Assembly: GCA_028752905.1 (NCBI GenBank)
Contig: JAQNBH010000003.1
Location: 27,654,502 to 27,718,501 of the forward strand
Reading direction: 5' to 3'
DNA from: Cladorhizidae sp. MBARI D1340-BT2
Taxonomy: Eukaryota > Porifera > Demospongiae > Poecilosclerida > Cladorhizidae
Length of the DNA stretch: 64,000 nt
Under the pieces are notes generated by a model that was given only the letters and a program-made list of their open reading frames with translations, had not been told where the DNA came from and did not search any database. Shown piece by piece: positions 50,069-62,157 of this stretch; the first letter of the stretch is position 1, and each line of letters starts with the position of its first letter. Position numbers and translations under genes: made by a program.

Positions 50069-52486
50069 CATGTTCTTGATATTTGCCCTAATTTGGTCTA
50101 TATGTTTCTCATTTCCCCCCCGAAAATCTTGTTTTTTGACCGTGAAGTTCATAACTATTCTACACTTTACCCAAAAAAGATAATTTTTATATCATCGGAT
50201 AGCCCTTCTAATTATCTATCTTTTGTACGTACTAAAATTTTGAGTACTCTAAGTATTAGCAAGTTATGGTGATTTGAAGTGTTAAGGTTTGGGATTTTTC
50301 CTGGCGTTTTCCAGTTGCCAAAGCGGTGGCCTGCCAGTGAAAAACCACTACATTTATTGATAATCTGTTCACATGTTGCAGATAAGGGCCTTCTCTATCA
50401 GTTGACAAAATCTGGGACTTTGGTCTTGTTAATTAGGGCAGTTATGAATTGTACTCTTACTTGATGCTAAACATGTTCTTGATATTTGCCCTAATTTGGT
50501 CTATATGTTTCTCATTTTCCCCCCGAAAATCTTGTTTTTTGACCTTGAAGCTCATAACTATTCTACACTTTACCCAAAAAAGATAATTTTTATACCATCG
50601 GATAGCCCTTCTAATTATCTATCTTTTGTACGTGCCAAAATTTTGAGTACTCTAAGTATTAGGAAGTTATGGTGATTTGAATTGGTAAGGTTTGTGATTT
50701 TTCCTGGCGTTTTCCAGTTGCCAAAGCGGTGGCCTGCCAGTGAAAAACCACTACATTTATTGATAATCTGTTCACATTTTTCAGATAAGGGCCTTCTCTA
50801 TCAGTTGACAAAATCTGGGACTTTGGTCTTGTTAATTAGGGCAGTTATGAATTGTACTCTTACTTGATGCTAAACATGTTCTTGATATTTGCCCTAATTT
50901 GGTCTATATGTTTCTCATTTTCCCCCCGAAAATCTTGTTTTTTGACCGTGAAGCTCATAACTATTCTACACTCTACCCAAAAAAGATAATTTTTATATCA
51001 TCGGATTGCACTTCTAATTATCTGTCTTTTGTACGTGCCAAAATTTTGAGTACTCTAAGTATTAGGAAGTTATGGTGATTTGAAGTGGTAAGGTTTGTGA
51101 TTTTTCCTGGCGTTTTCCAGTTGCCAAAGCGGTGGCCTGCCAGTGAAAAACCACTACATTTATTGATAATCTGTTCACATTTTGCAGATAAGGGCCTTCT
51201 CTATCAGTTGACAAAATCTGGGACTTTGGTCTTGTTAATTAGGGCAGTTATGAATTGTACTCTTACTTGATGCTAAACATGTTCTTGATATTTGCCCTAA
51301 TTTGGTCTATATGTTTCTCATTCCCCCCCCGAAAATCTTGTTTTTTGACCGTGAAGCTCATAACTATTCTACACTTTACCCAAAAAAGATAATTTTTATA
51401 TCATCGGATAGCCCTTCTAATTATCTATCTTTTGTACGTGCCAAAATTTTGAGTACTCTAAGTATTAGGAAGTTATGGTGATTTGAATTGGTAAGGTTTG
51501 TGATTTTTCCTGGCGTTTTCCAGTTGCCAAAGCGGTGGCCTGCCAGTGAAAAACCACTACATTTATTGATAATCTGTTCACATTTTGCAGATAAGGGCCT
51601 TCTCTATCAGTTGACAAAATCTGGGACTTTGGTCTTGTTAATTAGGGCAGTTATGAATTGTACTCTTACTTGATGCTAAACATGTTCTTGATATTTGCCC
51701 TAATTTGGTCTATATGTTTCTCATTTTCCCCCCGAAAATCTTGTTTTTTGACCGTGAAGCTCATAACTATTCTACACTTTACCCAAAAAATATAATTTTT
51801 ATATCATCGGATAGCCCTTCTAATTATCTATCTTTTGTACGTACCAAAAGTTTGAGTACTCTAAGTATTAGCAAGTTATGGTGATTTGAAGTGGTAAGGT
51901 TTGGGATTTTTCCTGGCGTTTTCCAGTTGCCAAAGCGGTGGCCTGCCAGTGAAAAACCACTACATTTATTGATAATCTGTTCACATGTTGCAGATAAGGG
52001 CCTTCTCTATCAGTTGACAAAATCTGGGACTTTGGTCTTGTTAATTAGGGCAGTTATGAATTGTACTCTTACTTGATGCTAAACATGTTCTTGATATTTG
52101 CCCTAATTTGGTCTATATGTTTCTCATTTCCCCCCCGAAAATCTTGTTTTTTTGCCGTGAAGCTCATAACTTTTCTATACTTTACCCAAAAAAGATAATT
52201 TTAATATCACCGGATAGCCCTTCTAATTATCTGTCTTTTGTACGTGCCAAAATTTTGAGTACTCTAAGTATTAGGAAGTTATGGTGATTTGAAGTGGTAA
52301 GGTTTGTGATTTTTCCTGGCGTTTTCCAGTTGCCAAAGCGGTGGCCTGCCAGTGAAAAACCACTACATTTATTGATAATCTGTTCACATTTTGCAGATAA
52401 GGGCCTTCTCTATCAGTTGACAAAATCTGGGACTTTGGTCTTGTTAATTAGGGCAGTTATGAATTGTACTCTTACTTGATGCTAAA
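50069..52486 (+). repeat. Terminal higher-order repeat D, unit 1 (6 monomers, 2418 bp)
   Basis: The order is L (GAAGTTCAT, GTACGTACTAAA, GTGTTAAGG; 50069), S (GACCTTGAAG, ATACCATCGG, CACATTTTTC; 50472), a (CACTCTACCC, GGATTGCAC; 50875), b (plain V1 type; 51278), G (AAAAAATATAATT, CAAAAGTTTG, GTTTGGG; 51681), c (V2 with ATCACCGG; 52084). The b copy has the longest C-run in the window (C8 at 51323-51330). Confidence 0.85.
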
Positions 52487-54903
52487 CATGTTCTTGATAT
52501 TTGCCCTAATTTGGTCTATATGTTTCTCATTTTCCCCCCGAAAATCTTGTTTTTTGACCGTGAAGTTCATAACTATTCTACACTTTACCCAAAAAAGATA
52601 ATTTTTATATCATCGGATAGCCCTTCTAATTATCTATCTTTTATACGTACTAAAATTTTGAGTACTCTAAGTATTAGCAAGTTATGGTGATTTGAAGTGT
52701 TAAGGTTTGGGATTTTTCCTGGCGTTTTCCAGTTGCCAAAGCGGTGGCCTGCCAGTGAAAAACCACTACATTTATTGATAATCTGTTCACATGTTGCAGA
52801 TAAGGGCCTTCTCTATCAGTTGACAAAATCTGGGACTTTGGTCTTGTTAATTAGGGCAGTTATGAATTGTACTCTTACTTGATGCTAAACATGTTCTTGA
52901 TATTTGCCCTAATTTGGTCTATATGTTTCTCATTTTCCCCCCGAAAATCTTGTTTTTTGACCTTGAAGCTCATAACTATTCTACACTTTACCCAAAAAAG
53001 ATAATTTTTATATCATCGGATAGCCCTTCTAATTATCTATCTTTTATACGTACCAAAAGTTTGAGTACTCTAAGTATTAGCAAGTTATGGTGATTTGAAG
53101 TGGTAAGGTTTGGGATTTTTCCTGGCGTTTTCCAGTTGCCAAAGCGGTGGCCTGCCAGTGAAAAACCACTACATTTATTGATAATCTGTTCACATGTTGC
53201 AGATAAGGGCCTTCTCTATCAGTTGACAAAATCTGGGACTTTGGTCTTGTTAATTAGGGCAGTTATGAATTGTACTCTTACTTGATGCTAAACATGTTCT
53301 TGATATTTGCCCTAATTTGGTCTATATGTTTCTCATTTCCCCCCCGAAAATCTTGTTTTTTTGCCGTGAAGCTCATAACTTTTCTATACTTTACCCAAAA
53401 AAGATATTTTAATATCATCGGATAGCCCTTCTAATTATCTGTCTTTTGTACGTGCCAAAATTTTGAGTACTCTAAGTATTAGGAAGTTATAGTGATTTGA
53501 AGTGGTAAGGTTTGTGATTTTTCCTGGCGTTTTCCAGTTGCCAAAGCGGTGGCCTGCCAGTGAAAAACCACTACATTTATTGATAATCTGTTCACATTTT
53601 GCAGATAAGGGCCTTCTCTATCAGTTGACAAAATCTGGGACTTTGGTCTTGTTAATTAGGGCAGTTATGAATTGTACTCTTACTTGATGCTAAACATGTT
53701 CTTGATATTTGCCCTAATTTGGTCTATATGTTTCTCATTTTCCCCCCGAAAATCTTGTTTTTTGACCGTGAAGCTCATAACTATTCTACACTTTACCCAA
53801 AAAAGATAATTATTATATCATCGGATAGCCCTTCTAATTATCTATCTTTTGTACGTGCCAAAATTTTGAGTACTCTAAGTATTAGGAAGTTATGGTGATT
53901 TGAATTGGTAAGGTTTGTGATTTTTCCTGGCGTTTTCCAGTTGCCAAAGCGGTGGCCTGCCAGTGAAAAACCACTACATTTATTGATAATCTGTTCACAT
54001 TTTGCAGATAAGGGCCTTCTCTATCAGTTGACAAAATCTGGGACTTTGGTCTTGTTAATTAGGGCAGTTATGAATTGTACTCTTACTTGATGCTAAACAT
54101 GTTCTTGATATTTGCCCTAATTTGGTCTATATGTTTCTCATTTTCCTCCCGAAAATCTTGTTTTTTGACCGTGAAGCTCATAACTATTCTACACTTTACC
54201 CAAAAAAGATAATTTTAATATCACCGGATAGCCCTTCTAATCATCTGTCTTTTGTACGTGCCAAAATTTTGAGTACTCTAAGTATTAGGAAGTTATGGTG
54301 ATTTGAATTGGTAAGGTTTGTGATTTTTCCTGGCGTTTTCCAGTTGCCAAAGCGGTGGCCTGCCAGTGAAAAACCACTACATTTATTGATAATCTGTTCA
54401 CATTTTTCAGATAAGGGCCTTCTCTATCAGTTGACAAAATCTGGGACTTTGGTCTTGTTAATTAGGGCAGTTATGAATTGTACTCTTACTTGATGCTAAA
54501 CATGTTCTTGATATTTGCCCTAATTTGGTCTATATGTTTCTCATTTCCCCCCCGAAAATCTTGTTCTTTTGCCGTGAAGCTCATAACTTTTCTATACTTT
54601 ACCCAAAAAAGATAATTTTAATATCGTCGGGTAGCCCTTCTAATTATCTGTCTTTTGTACGTGCCAAAATTTTGAGTACTCTAAGTATTAGGAAGTTATG
54701 GTGATTTGAAGTGGTAAGGTTTGTGATTTTTCCTGGCGTTTTCCAGTTGCCAAAGCGGTGGCCTGCCAGTGAAAAACCACTACATTTATTGATAATCTGT
54801 TCACATTTTGCAGATAAGGGCCTTCTCTATCAGTTGACAAAATCTGGGACTTTGGTCTTGTTAATTAGGGCAGTTATGAATTGTACTCTTACTTGATGCT
54901 AAA
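52487..54903 (+). repeat. Rearranged segment within repeat D (six monomers)
   Basis: An L monomer (52487) is followed not by S but by a fusion (52890). Its left part has the S marker GACCTTGAAG, and its right part has the G markers CAAAAGTTTG, TAGCAAG and GTTTGGG. Both the L and the fusion share TTTTATACGTAC, where other copies have TTTTGTACGTAC, so this change spread between neighbours. The rest are a 402-bp copy with TTATAGTG (53293), a GATAATTATTATATC copy (53695), a CACATTTTTC copy with TAATCATCTG (54098) and a GTTCTTTTGCC copy with GTCGGGTAG (54501). Confidence 0.8.
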
Positions 54904-56918
54904 CATGTTCTTGATATTTGCCCTAATTTGGTCTATATGTTTCTCATTTTCCCCCCGAAAATCTTGTTTTTTGACCGTGAAGCTCATAACTATTCTACAC
55001 TTTACCCAAAAAATATAATTTTTATATCATCGGATAGCCCTTCTAATTATCTATCTTTTGTACGTGCCAAAATTTTGAGTACTCTAAGTATTAGGAAGTT
55101 ATGGTGATTTGAATTGGTAAGGTTTGTGATTTTTCCTGGCGTTTTCCAGTTGCCAAAGCGGTGGCCTGCCAGTGAAAAACCACTACATTTATTGATAATC
55201 TGTTCACATTTTTCAGATAAGGGCCTTCTCTATCAGTTGACAAAATCTGGGACTTTGGTCTTGTTAATTAGGGCAGTTATGAATTGTACTCTTACTTGAT
55301 GCTAAACATGTTCTTGATATTTGCCCTAATTTGGTCTATATGTTTCTCATTTTCCCCCCGAAAATCTTGTTTTTTGACCGTGAAGCTCATAACTATTCTA
55401 CACTCTACCCCAAAAAGATAATTTTTATATCATCGGATTGCCCTTCTAATTATCTGTATTTTGTACGTGCCAAAATTTTGAGTACTCTAAGTATTAGGAA
55501 GTTATGGTGATTTGAATTGGTAAGGTTTGTGATTTTTCCTGGCGTTTTCCAGTTGCCAAAGCGGTGGCCTGCCAGTGAAAAACCACTACATTTATTGATA
55601 ATCTGTTCACATTTTGCAGATAAGGGCCTTCTCTATCAGTTGACAAAATCTGGGACTTTGGTCTTGTTAATTAGGGCAGTTATGAATTGTACTCTTACTT
55701 GATGCTAAACATGTTCTTGATATTTGCCCTAATTTGGTCTATATGTTTCTCATTTTCCCCCCGAAAATCTTGTTTTTTGACCGTGAAGCTCATAACTATT
55801 CTACACTTTACCCAAAAAAGATAATTTTTATATCATCGGATAGCCCTTCTAATTATCTATCTTTTGTACGTGCCAAAATTTTGAGTACTCTAAGTATTAG
55901 GAAGTTATGGTGATTTGAATTGGTAAGGTTTGTGATTTTTCCTGGCGTTTTCCAGTTGCCAAAGCGGTGGCCTGCCAGTGAAAAACCACTACATTTATTG
56001 ATAATCTGTTCACATTTTGCAGATAAGGGCCTTCTCTATCAGTTGACAAAATCTGGGACTTTGGTCTTGTTAATTAGGGCAGTTATGAATTGTACTCTTA
56101 CTTGATGCTAAACATGTTCTTGATATTTGCCCTAATTTGGTCTATATGTTTCTCATTTCCCCCCCGAAAATCTTGTTTTTTGACCGTGAAGCTCATAACT
56201 ATTCTACACTTTACCCAAAAAATATAATTTTTATATCATCGGATAGCCCTTCTAATTATCTATCTTTTGTACGTACCAAAAGTTTGAGTACTCTAAGTAT
56301 TAGCAAGTTATGGTGATTTGAAGTGGTAAGGTTTGGGATTTTTCCTGGCGTTTTCCAGTTGCCAAAGCGGTGGCCTGCCAGTGAAAAACCACTACATTTA
56401 TTGATAATCTGTTCACATGTTGCAGATAAGGGCCTTCTCTATCAGTTGACAAAATCTGGGACTTTGGTCTTGTTAATTAGGGCAGTTATGAATTGTACTC
56501 TTACTTGATGCTAAACATGTTCTTGATATTTGCCCTAATTTGGTCTATATGTTTCTCATTTCCCCCCCGAAAATCTTGTTTTTTTGCCGTGAAGCTCATA
56601 ACTTTTCTATACTTTACCCAAAAAAGATAATTTTAATATCACCGGATAGCCCTTCTAATTATCTGTCTTTTGTACGTGCCAAAATTTTGAGTACTCTAAG
56701 TATTAGGAAGTTATGGTGATTTGAAGTGGTAAGGTTTGTGATTTTTCCTGGCGTTTTCCAGTTGCCAAAGCGGTGGCCTGCCAGTGAAAAACCACTACAT
56801 TTATTGATAATCTGTTCACATTTTGCAGATAAGGGCCTTCTCTATCAGTTGACAAAATCTGGGACTTTGGTCTTGTTAATTAGGGCAGTTATGAATTGTA
56901 CTCTTACTTGATGCTAAA
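54904..56918 (+). repeat. Terminal higher-order repeat D, unit lacking the L monomer (5 monomers)
   Basis: The order S (54904), a (55307), b (55710), G (56113), c (56516) matches the later units. The a copy has CACTCTACCCC, GGATTGCCC and CTGTATTTTG, which are shared with 57725 and 60546. Confidence 0.8.
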
Positions 56919-59739
56919 CATGTTCTTGATATTTGCCCTAATTTGGTCTATATGTTTCTCATTTTCCCCCCGAAAATCTTGTTTTTTGACCGTGAAGTTC
57001 ATAACTATTCTACACTTTACCCAAAAAAGATAATTTTTATATCATCGGATAGCCCTTCTAATTATCTATCTTTTGTACGTACTAAAATTTTGAGTACTCT
57101 AAGTATTAGCAAGTTATGGTGATTTGAAGTGTTAAGGTTTGGGATTTTTCCTGGCGTTTTCCAGTTGCCAAAGCGGTGGCCTGCCAGTGAAAAACCACTA
57201 CATTTATTGATAATCTGTTCACATGTTGCAGATAAGGGCCTTCTCTATCAGTTGACAAAATCTGGGACTTTGGTCTTGTTAATTAGGGCAGTTATGAATT
57301 GTACTCTTACTTGATGCTAAACATGTTCTTGATATTTGCCCTAATTTGGTCTATATGTTTCTCATTTTCCCCCCGAAAATCTTGTTTTTTGACCTTGAAG
57401 CTCATAACTATTCTACACTTTACCCAAAAAATATAATTTTTATATCATCGGATAGCCCTTCTAATTATCTATCTTTTGTACGTGCCAAAATTTTGAGTAC
57501 TCTAAGTATTAGGAAGTTATGGTGATTTGAATTGGTAAGGTTTGTGATTTTTCCTGGCGTTTTCCAGTTGCCAAAGCGGTGGCCTGCCAGTGAAAAACCA
57601 CTACATTTATTGATAATCTGTTCACATTTTTCAGATAAGGGCCTTCTCTATCAGTTGACAAAATCTGGGACTTTGGTCTTGTTAATTAGGGCAGTTATGA
57701 ATTGTACTCTTACTTGATGCTAAACATGTTCTTGATATTTGCCCTAATTTGGTCTATATGTTTCTCATTTTCCCCCCGAAAATCTTGTTTTTTGACCGTG
57801 AAGCTCATAACTATTCTACACTCTACCCCAAAAAGATAATTTTTATATCATCGGATTGCCCTTCTAATTATCTGTATTTTGTACGTGCCAAAATTTTGAG
57901 TACTCTAAGTATTAGGAAGTTATGGTGATTTGAATTGGTAAGGTTTGTGATTTTTCCTGGCGTTTTCCAGTTGCCAAAGCGGTGGCCTGCCAGTGAAAAA
58001 CCACTACATTTATTGATAATCTGTTCACATTTTGCAGATAAGGGCCTTCTCTATCAGTTGACAAAATCTGGGACTTTGGTCTTGTTAATTAGGGCAGTTA
58101 TGAATTGTACTCTTACTTGATGCTAAACATGTTCTTGATATTTGCCCTAATTTGGTCTATATGTTTCTCATTTTCCCCCCGAAAATCTTGTTTTTTGACC
58201 GTGAAGCTCATAACTATTCTACACTTTACCCAAAAAAGATAATTTTTATATCATCGGATAGCCCTTCTAATTATCTATCTTTTGTACGTGCCAAAATTTT
58301 GAGTACTCTAAGTATTAGGAAGTTATGGTGATTTGAATTGGTAAGGTTTGTGATTTTTCCTGGCGTTTTCCAGTTGCCAAAGCGGTGGCCTGCCAGTGAA
58401 AAACCACTACATTTATTGATAATCTGTTCACATTTTGCAGATAAGGGCCTTCTCTATCAGTTGACAAAATCTGGGACTTTGGTCTTGTTAATTAGGGCAG
58501 TTATGAATTGTACTCTTACTTGATGCTAAACATGTTCTTGATATTTGCCCTAATTTGGTCTATATGTTTCTCATTTTCCCCCCGAAAATCTTGTTTTTTG
58601 ACCGTGAAGCTCATAACTATTCTACACTTTACCCAAAAAAGATAATTTTTATATCATCGGATAGCCCTTCTAATTATCTATCTTTTGTACGTGCCAAAAT
58701 TTTGAGTACTCTAAGTATTAGGAAGTTATGGTGATTTGAATTGGTAAGGTTTGTGATTTTTCCTGGCGTTTTCCAGTTGCCAAAGCGGTGGCCTGCCAGT
58801 GAAAAACCACTACATTTATTGATAATCTGTTCACATTTTGCAGATAAGGGCCTTCTCTATCAGTTGACAAAATCTGGGACTTTGGTCTTGTTAATTAGGG
58901 CAGTTATGAATTGTACTCTTACTTGATGCTAAACATGTTCTTGATATTTGCCCTAATTTGGTCTATATGTTTCTCATTTCCCCCCCGAAAATCTTGTTTT
59001 TTGACCGTGAAGCTCATAACTATTCTACACTTTACCCAAAAAATATAATTTTTATATCATCGGATAGCCCTTCTAATTATCTATCTTTTGTACGTACCAA
59101 AAGTTTGAGTACTCTAAGTATTAGCAAGTTATGGTGATTTGAAGTGGTAAGGTTTGGGATTTTTCCTGGCGTTTTCCAGTTGCCAAAGCGGTGGCCTGCC
59201 AGTGAAAAACCACTACATTTATTGATAATCTGTTCACATGTTGCAGATAAGGGCCTTCTCTATCAGTTGACAAAATCTGGGACTTTGGTCTTGTTAATTA
59301 GGGCAGTTATGAATTGTACTCTTACTTGATGCTAAACATGTTCTTGATATTTGCCCTAATTTGGTCTATATGTTTCTCATTTCCCCCCCGAAAATCTTGT
59401 TTTTTTGCCGTGAAGCTCATAACTTTTCTATACTTTACCCAAAAAAGATAATTTTAATATCACCGGATAGCCCTTCTAATTATCTGTCTTTTGTACGTGC
59501 CAAAATTTTGAGTACTCTAAGTATTAGGAAGTTATGGTGATTTGAAGTGGTAAGGTTTGTGATTTTTCCTGGCGTTTTCCAGTTGCCAAAGCGGTGGCCT
59601 GCCAGTGAAAAACCACTACATTTATTGATAATCTGTTCACATTTTGCAGATAAGGGCCTTCTCTATCAGTTGACAAAATCTGGGACTTTGGTCTTGTTAA
59701 TTAGGGCAGTTATGAATTGTACTCTTACTTGATGCTAAA
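56919..59739 (+). repeat. Terminal higher-order repeat D, 7-monomer unit (2821 bp)
   Basis: The order is L (56919), S (57322), a (57725), b (58128), b (58531), G (58934), c (59337). The two b monomers agree at all diagnostic sites. This is the longest version of the unit. Confidence 0.85.
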
Positions 59740-62157
59740 CATGTTCTTGATATTTGCCCTAATTTGGTCTATATGTTTCTCATTTTCCCCCCGAAAATCT
59801 TGTTTTTTGACCGTGAAGTTCATAACTATTCTACACTTTACCCAAAAAAGATAATTTTTATATCATCGGATAGCCCTTCTAATTATCTATCTTTTGTACG
59901 TACTAAAATTTTGAGTACTCTAAGTATTAGCAAGTTATGGTGATTTGAAGTGTTAAGGTTTGGGATTTTTCCTGGCGTTTTCCAGTTGCCAAAGCGGTGG
60001 CCTGCCAGTGAAAAACCACTACATTTATTGATAATCTGTTCACATGTTGCAGATAAGGGCCTTCTCTATCAGTTGACAAAATCTGGGACTTTGGTCTTGT
60101 TAATTAGGGCAGTTATGAATTGTACTCTTACTTGATGCTAAACATGTTCTTGATATTTGCCCTAATTTGGTCTATATGTTTCTCATTTTCCCCCCGAAAA
60201 TCTTGTTTTTTGACCTTGAAGCTCATAACTATTCTACACTTTACCCAAAAAATATAATTTTTATATCATCGGATAGCCCTTCTAATTATCTATCTTTTGT
60301 ACGTGCCAAAATTTTGAGTACTCTAAGTATTAGGAAGTTATGGTGATTTGAATTGGTAAGGTTTGTGATTTTTCCTGGCGTTTTCCAGTTGCCAAAGCGG
60401 TGGCCTGCCAGTGAAAAACCACTACATTTATTGATAATCTGTTCACATTTTTCAGATAAGGGCCTTCTCTATCAGTTGACAAAATCTGGGACTTTGGTCT
60501 TGTTAATTAGGGCAGTTATGAATTGTACTCTTACTTGATGCTAAACATGTTCTTGATATTTGCCCTAATTTGGTCTATATGTTTCTCATTTTCCCCCCGA
60601 AAATCTTGTTTTTTGACCGTGAAGCTCATAACTATTCTACACTCTACCCCAAAAAGATAATTTTTATATCATCGGATTGCCCTTCTAATTATCTGTATTT
60701 TGTACGTGCCAAAATTTTGAGTACTCTAAGTATTAGGAAGTTATGGTGATTTGAATTGGTAAGGTTTGTGATTTTTCCTGGCGTTTTCCAGTTGCCAAAG
60801 CGGTGGCCTGCCAGTGAAAAACCACTACATTTATTGATAATCTGTTCACATTTTGCAGATAAGGGCCTTCTCTATCAGTTGACAAAATCTGGGACTTTGG
60901 TCTTGTTAATTAGGGCAGTTATGAATTGTACTCTTACTTGATGCTAAACATGTTCTTGATATTTGCCCTAATTTGGTCTATATGTTTCTCATTTTCCCCC
61001 CGAAAATCTTGTTTTTTGACCGTGAAGCTCATAACTATTCTACACTTTACCCAAAAAAGATAATTTTTATATCATCGGATAGCCCTTCTAATTATCTATC
61101 TTTTGTACGTGCCAAAATTTTGAGTACTCTAAGTATTAGGAAGTTATGGTGATTTGAATTGGTAAGGTTTGTGATTTTTCCTGGCGTTTTCCAGTTGCCA
61201 AAGCGGTGGCCTGCCAGTGAAAAACCACTACATTTATTGATAATCTGTTCACATTTTGCAGATAAGGGCCTTCTCTATCAGTTGACAAAATCTGGGACTT
61301 TGGTCTTGTTAATTAGGGCAGTTATGAATTGTACTCTTACTTGATGCTAAACATGTTCTTGATATTTGCCCTAATTTGGTCTATATGTTTCTCATTTCCC
61401 CCCCGAAAATCTTGTTTTTTGACCGTGAAGCTCATAACTATTCTACACTTTACCCAAAAAATATAATTTTTATATCATCGGATAGCCCTTCTAATTATCT
61501 ATCTTTTGTACGTACCAAAAGTTTGAGTACTCTAAGTATTAGCAAGTTATGGTGATTTGAAGTGGTAAGGTTTGGGATTTTTCCTGGCGTTTTCCAGTTG
61601 CCAAAGCGGTGGCCTGCCAGTGAAAAACCACTACATTTATTGATAATCTGTTCACATGTTGCAGATAAGGGCCTTCTCTATCAGTTGACAAAATCTGGGA
61701 CTTTGGTCTTGTTAATTAGGGCAGTTATGAATTGTACTCTTACTTGATGCTAAACATGTTCTTGATATTTGCCCTAATTTGGTCTATATGTTTCTCATTT
61801 CCCCCCCGAAAATCTTGTTTTTTTGCCGTGAAGCTCATAACTTTTCTATACTTTACCCAAAAAAGATAATTTTAATATCACCGGATAGCCCTTCTAATTA
61901 TCTGTCTTTTGTACGTGCCAAAATTTTGAGTACTCTAAGTATTAGGAAGTTATGGTGATTTGAAGTGGTAAGGTTTGTGATTTTTCCTGGCGTTTTCCAG
62001 TTGCCAAAGCGGTGGCCTGCCAGTGAAAAACCACTACATTTATTGATAATCTGTTCACATTTTGCAGATAAGGGCCTTCTCTATCAGTTGACAAAATCTG
62101 GGACTTTGGTCTTGTTAATTAGGGCAGTTATGAATTGTACTCTTACTTGATGCTAAA
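59740..62157 (+). repeat. Terminal higher-order repeat D, 6-monomer unit (2418 bp)
   Basis: The order is L (59740), S (60143), a (60546), b (60949), G (61352), c (61755). It is the 7-monomer unit with one b removed. Confidence 0.85.
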
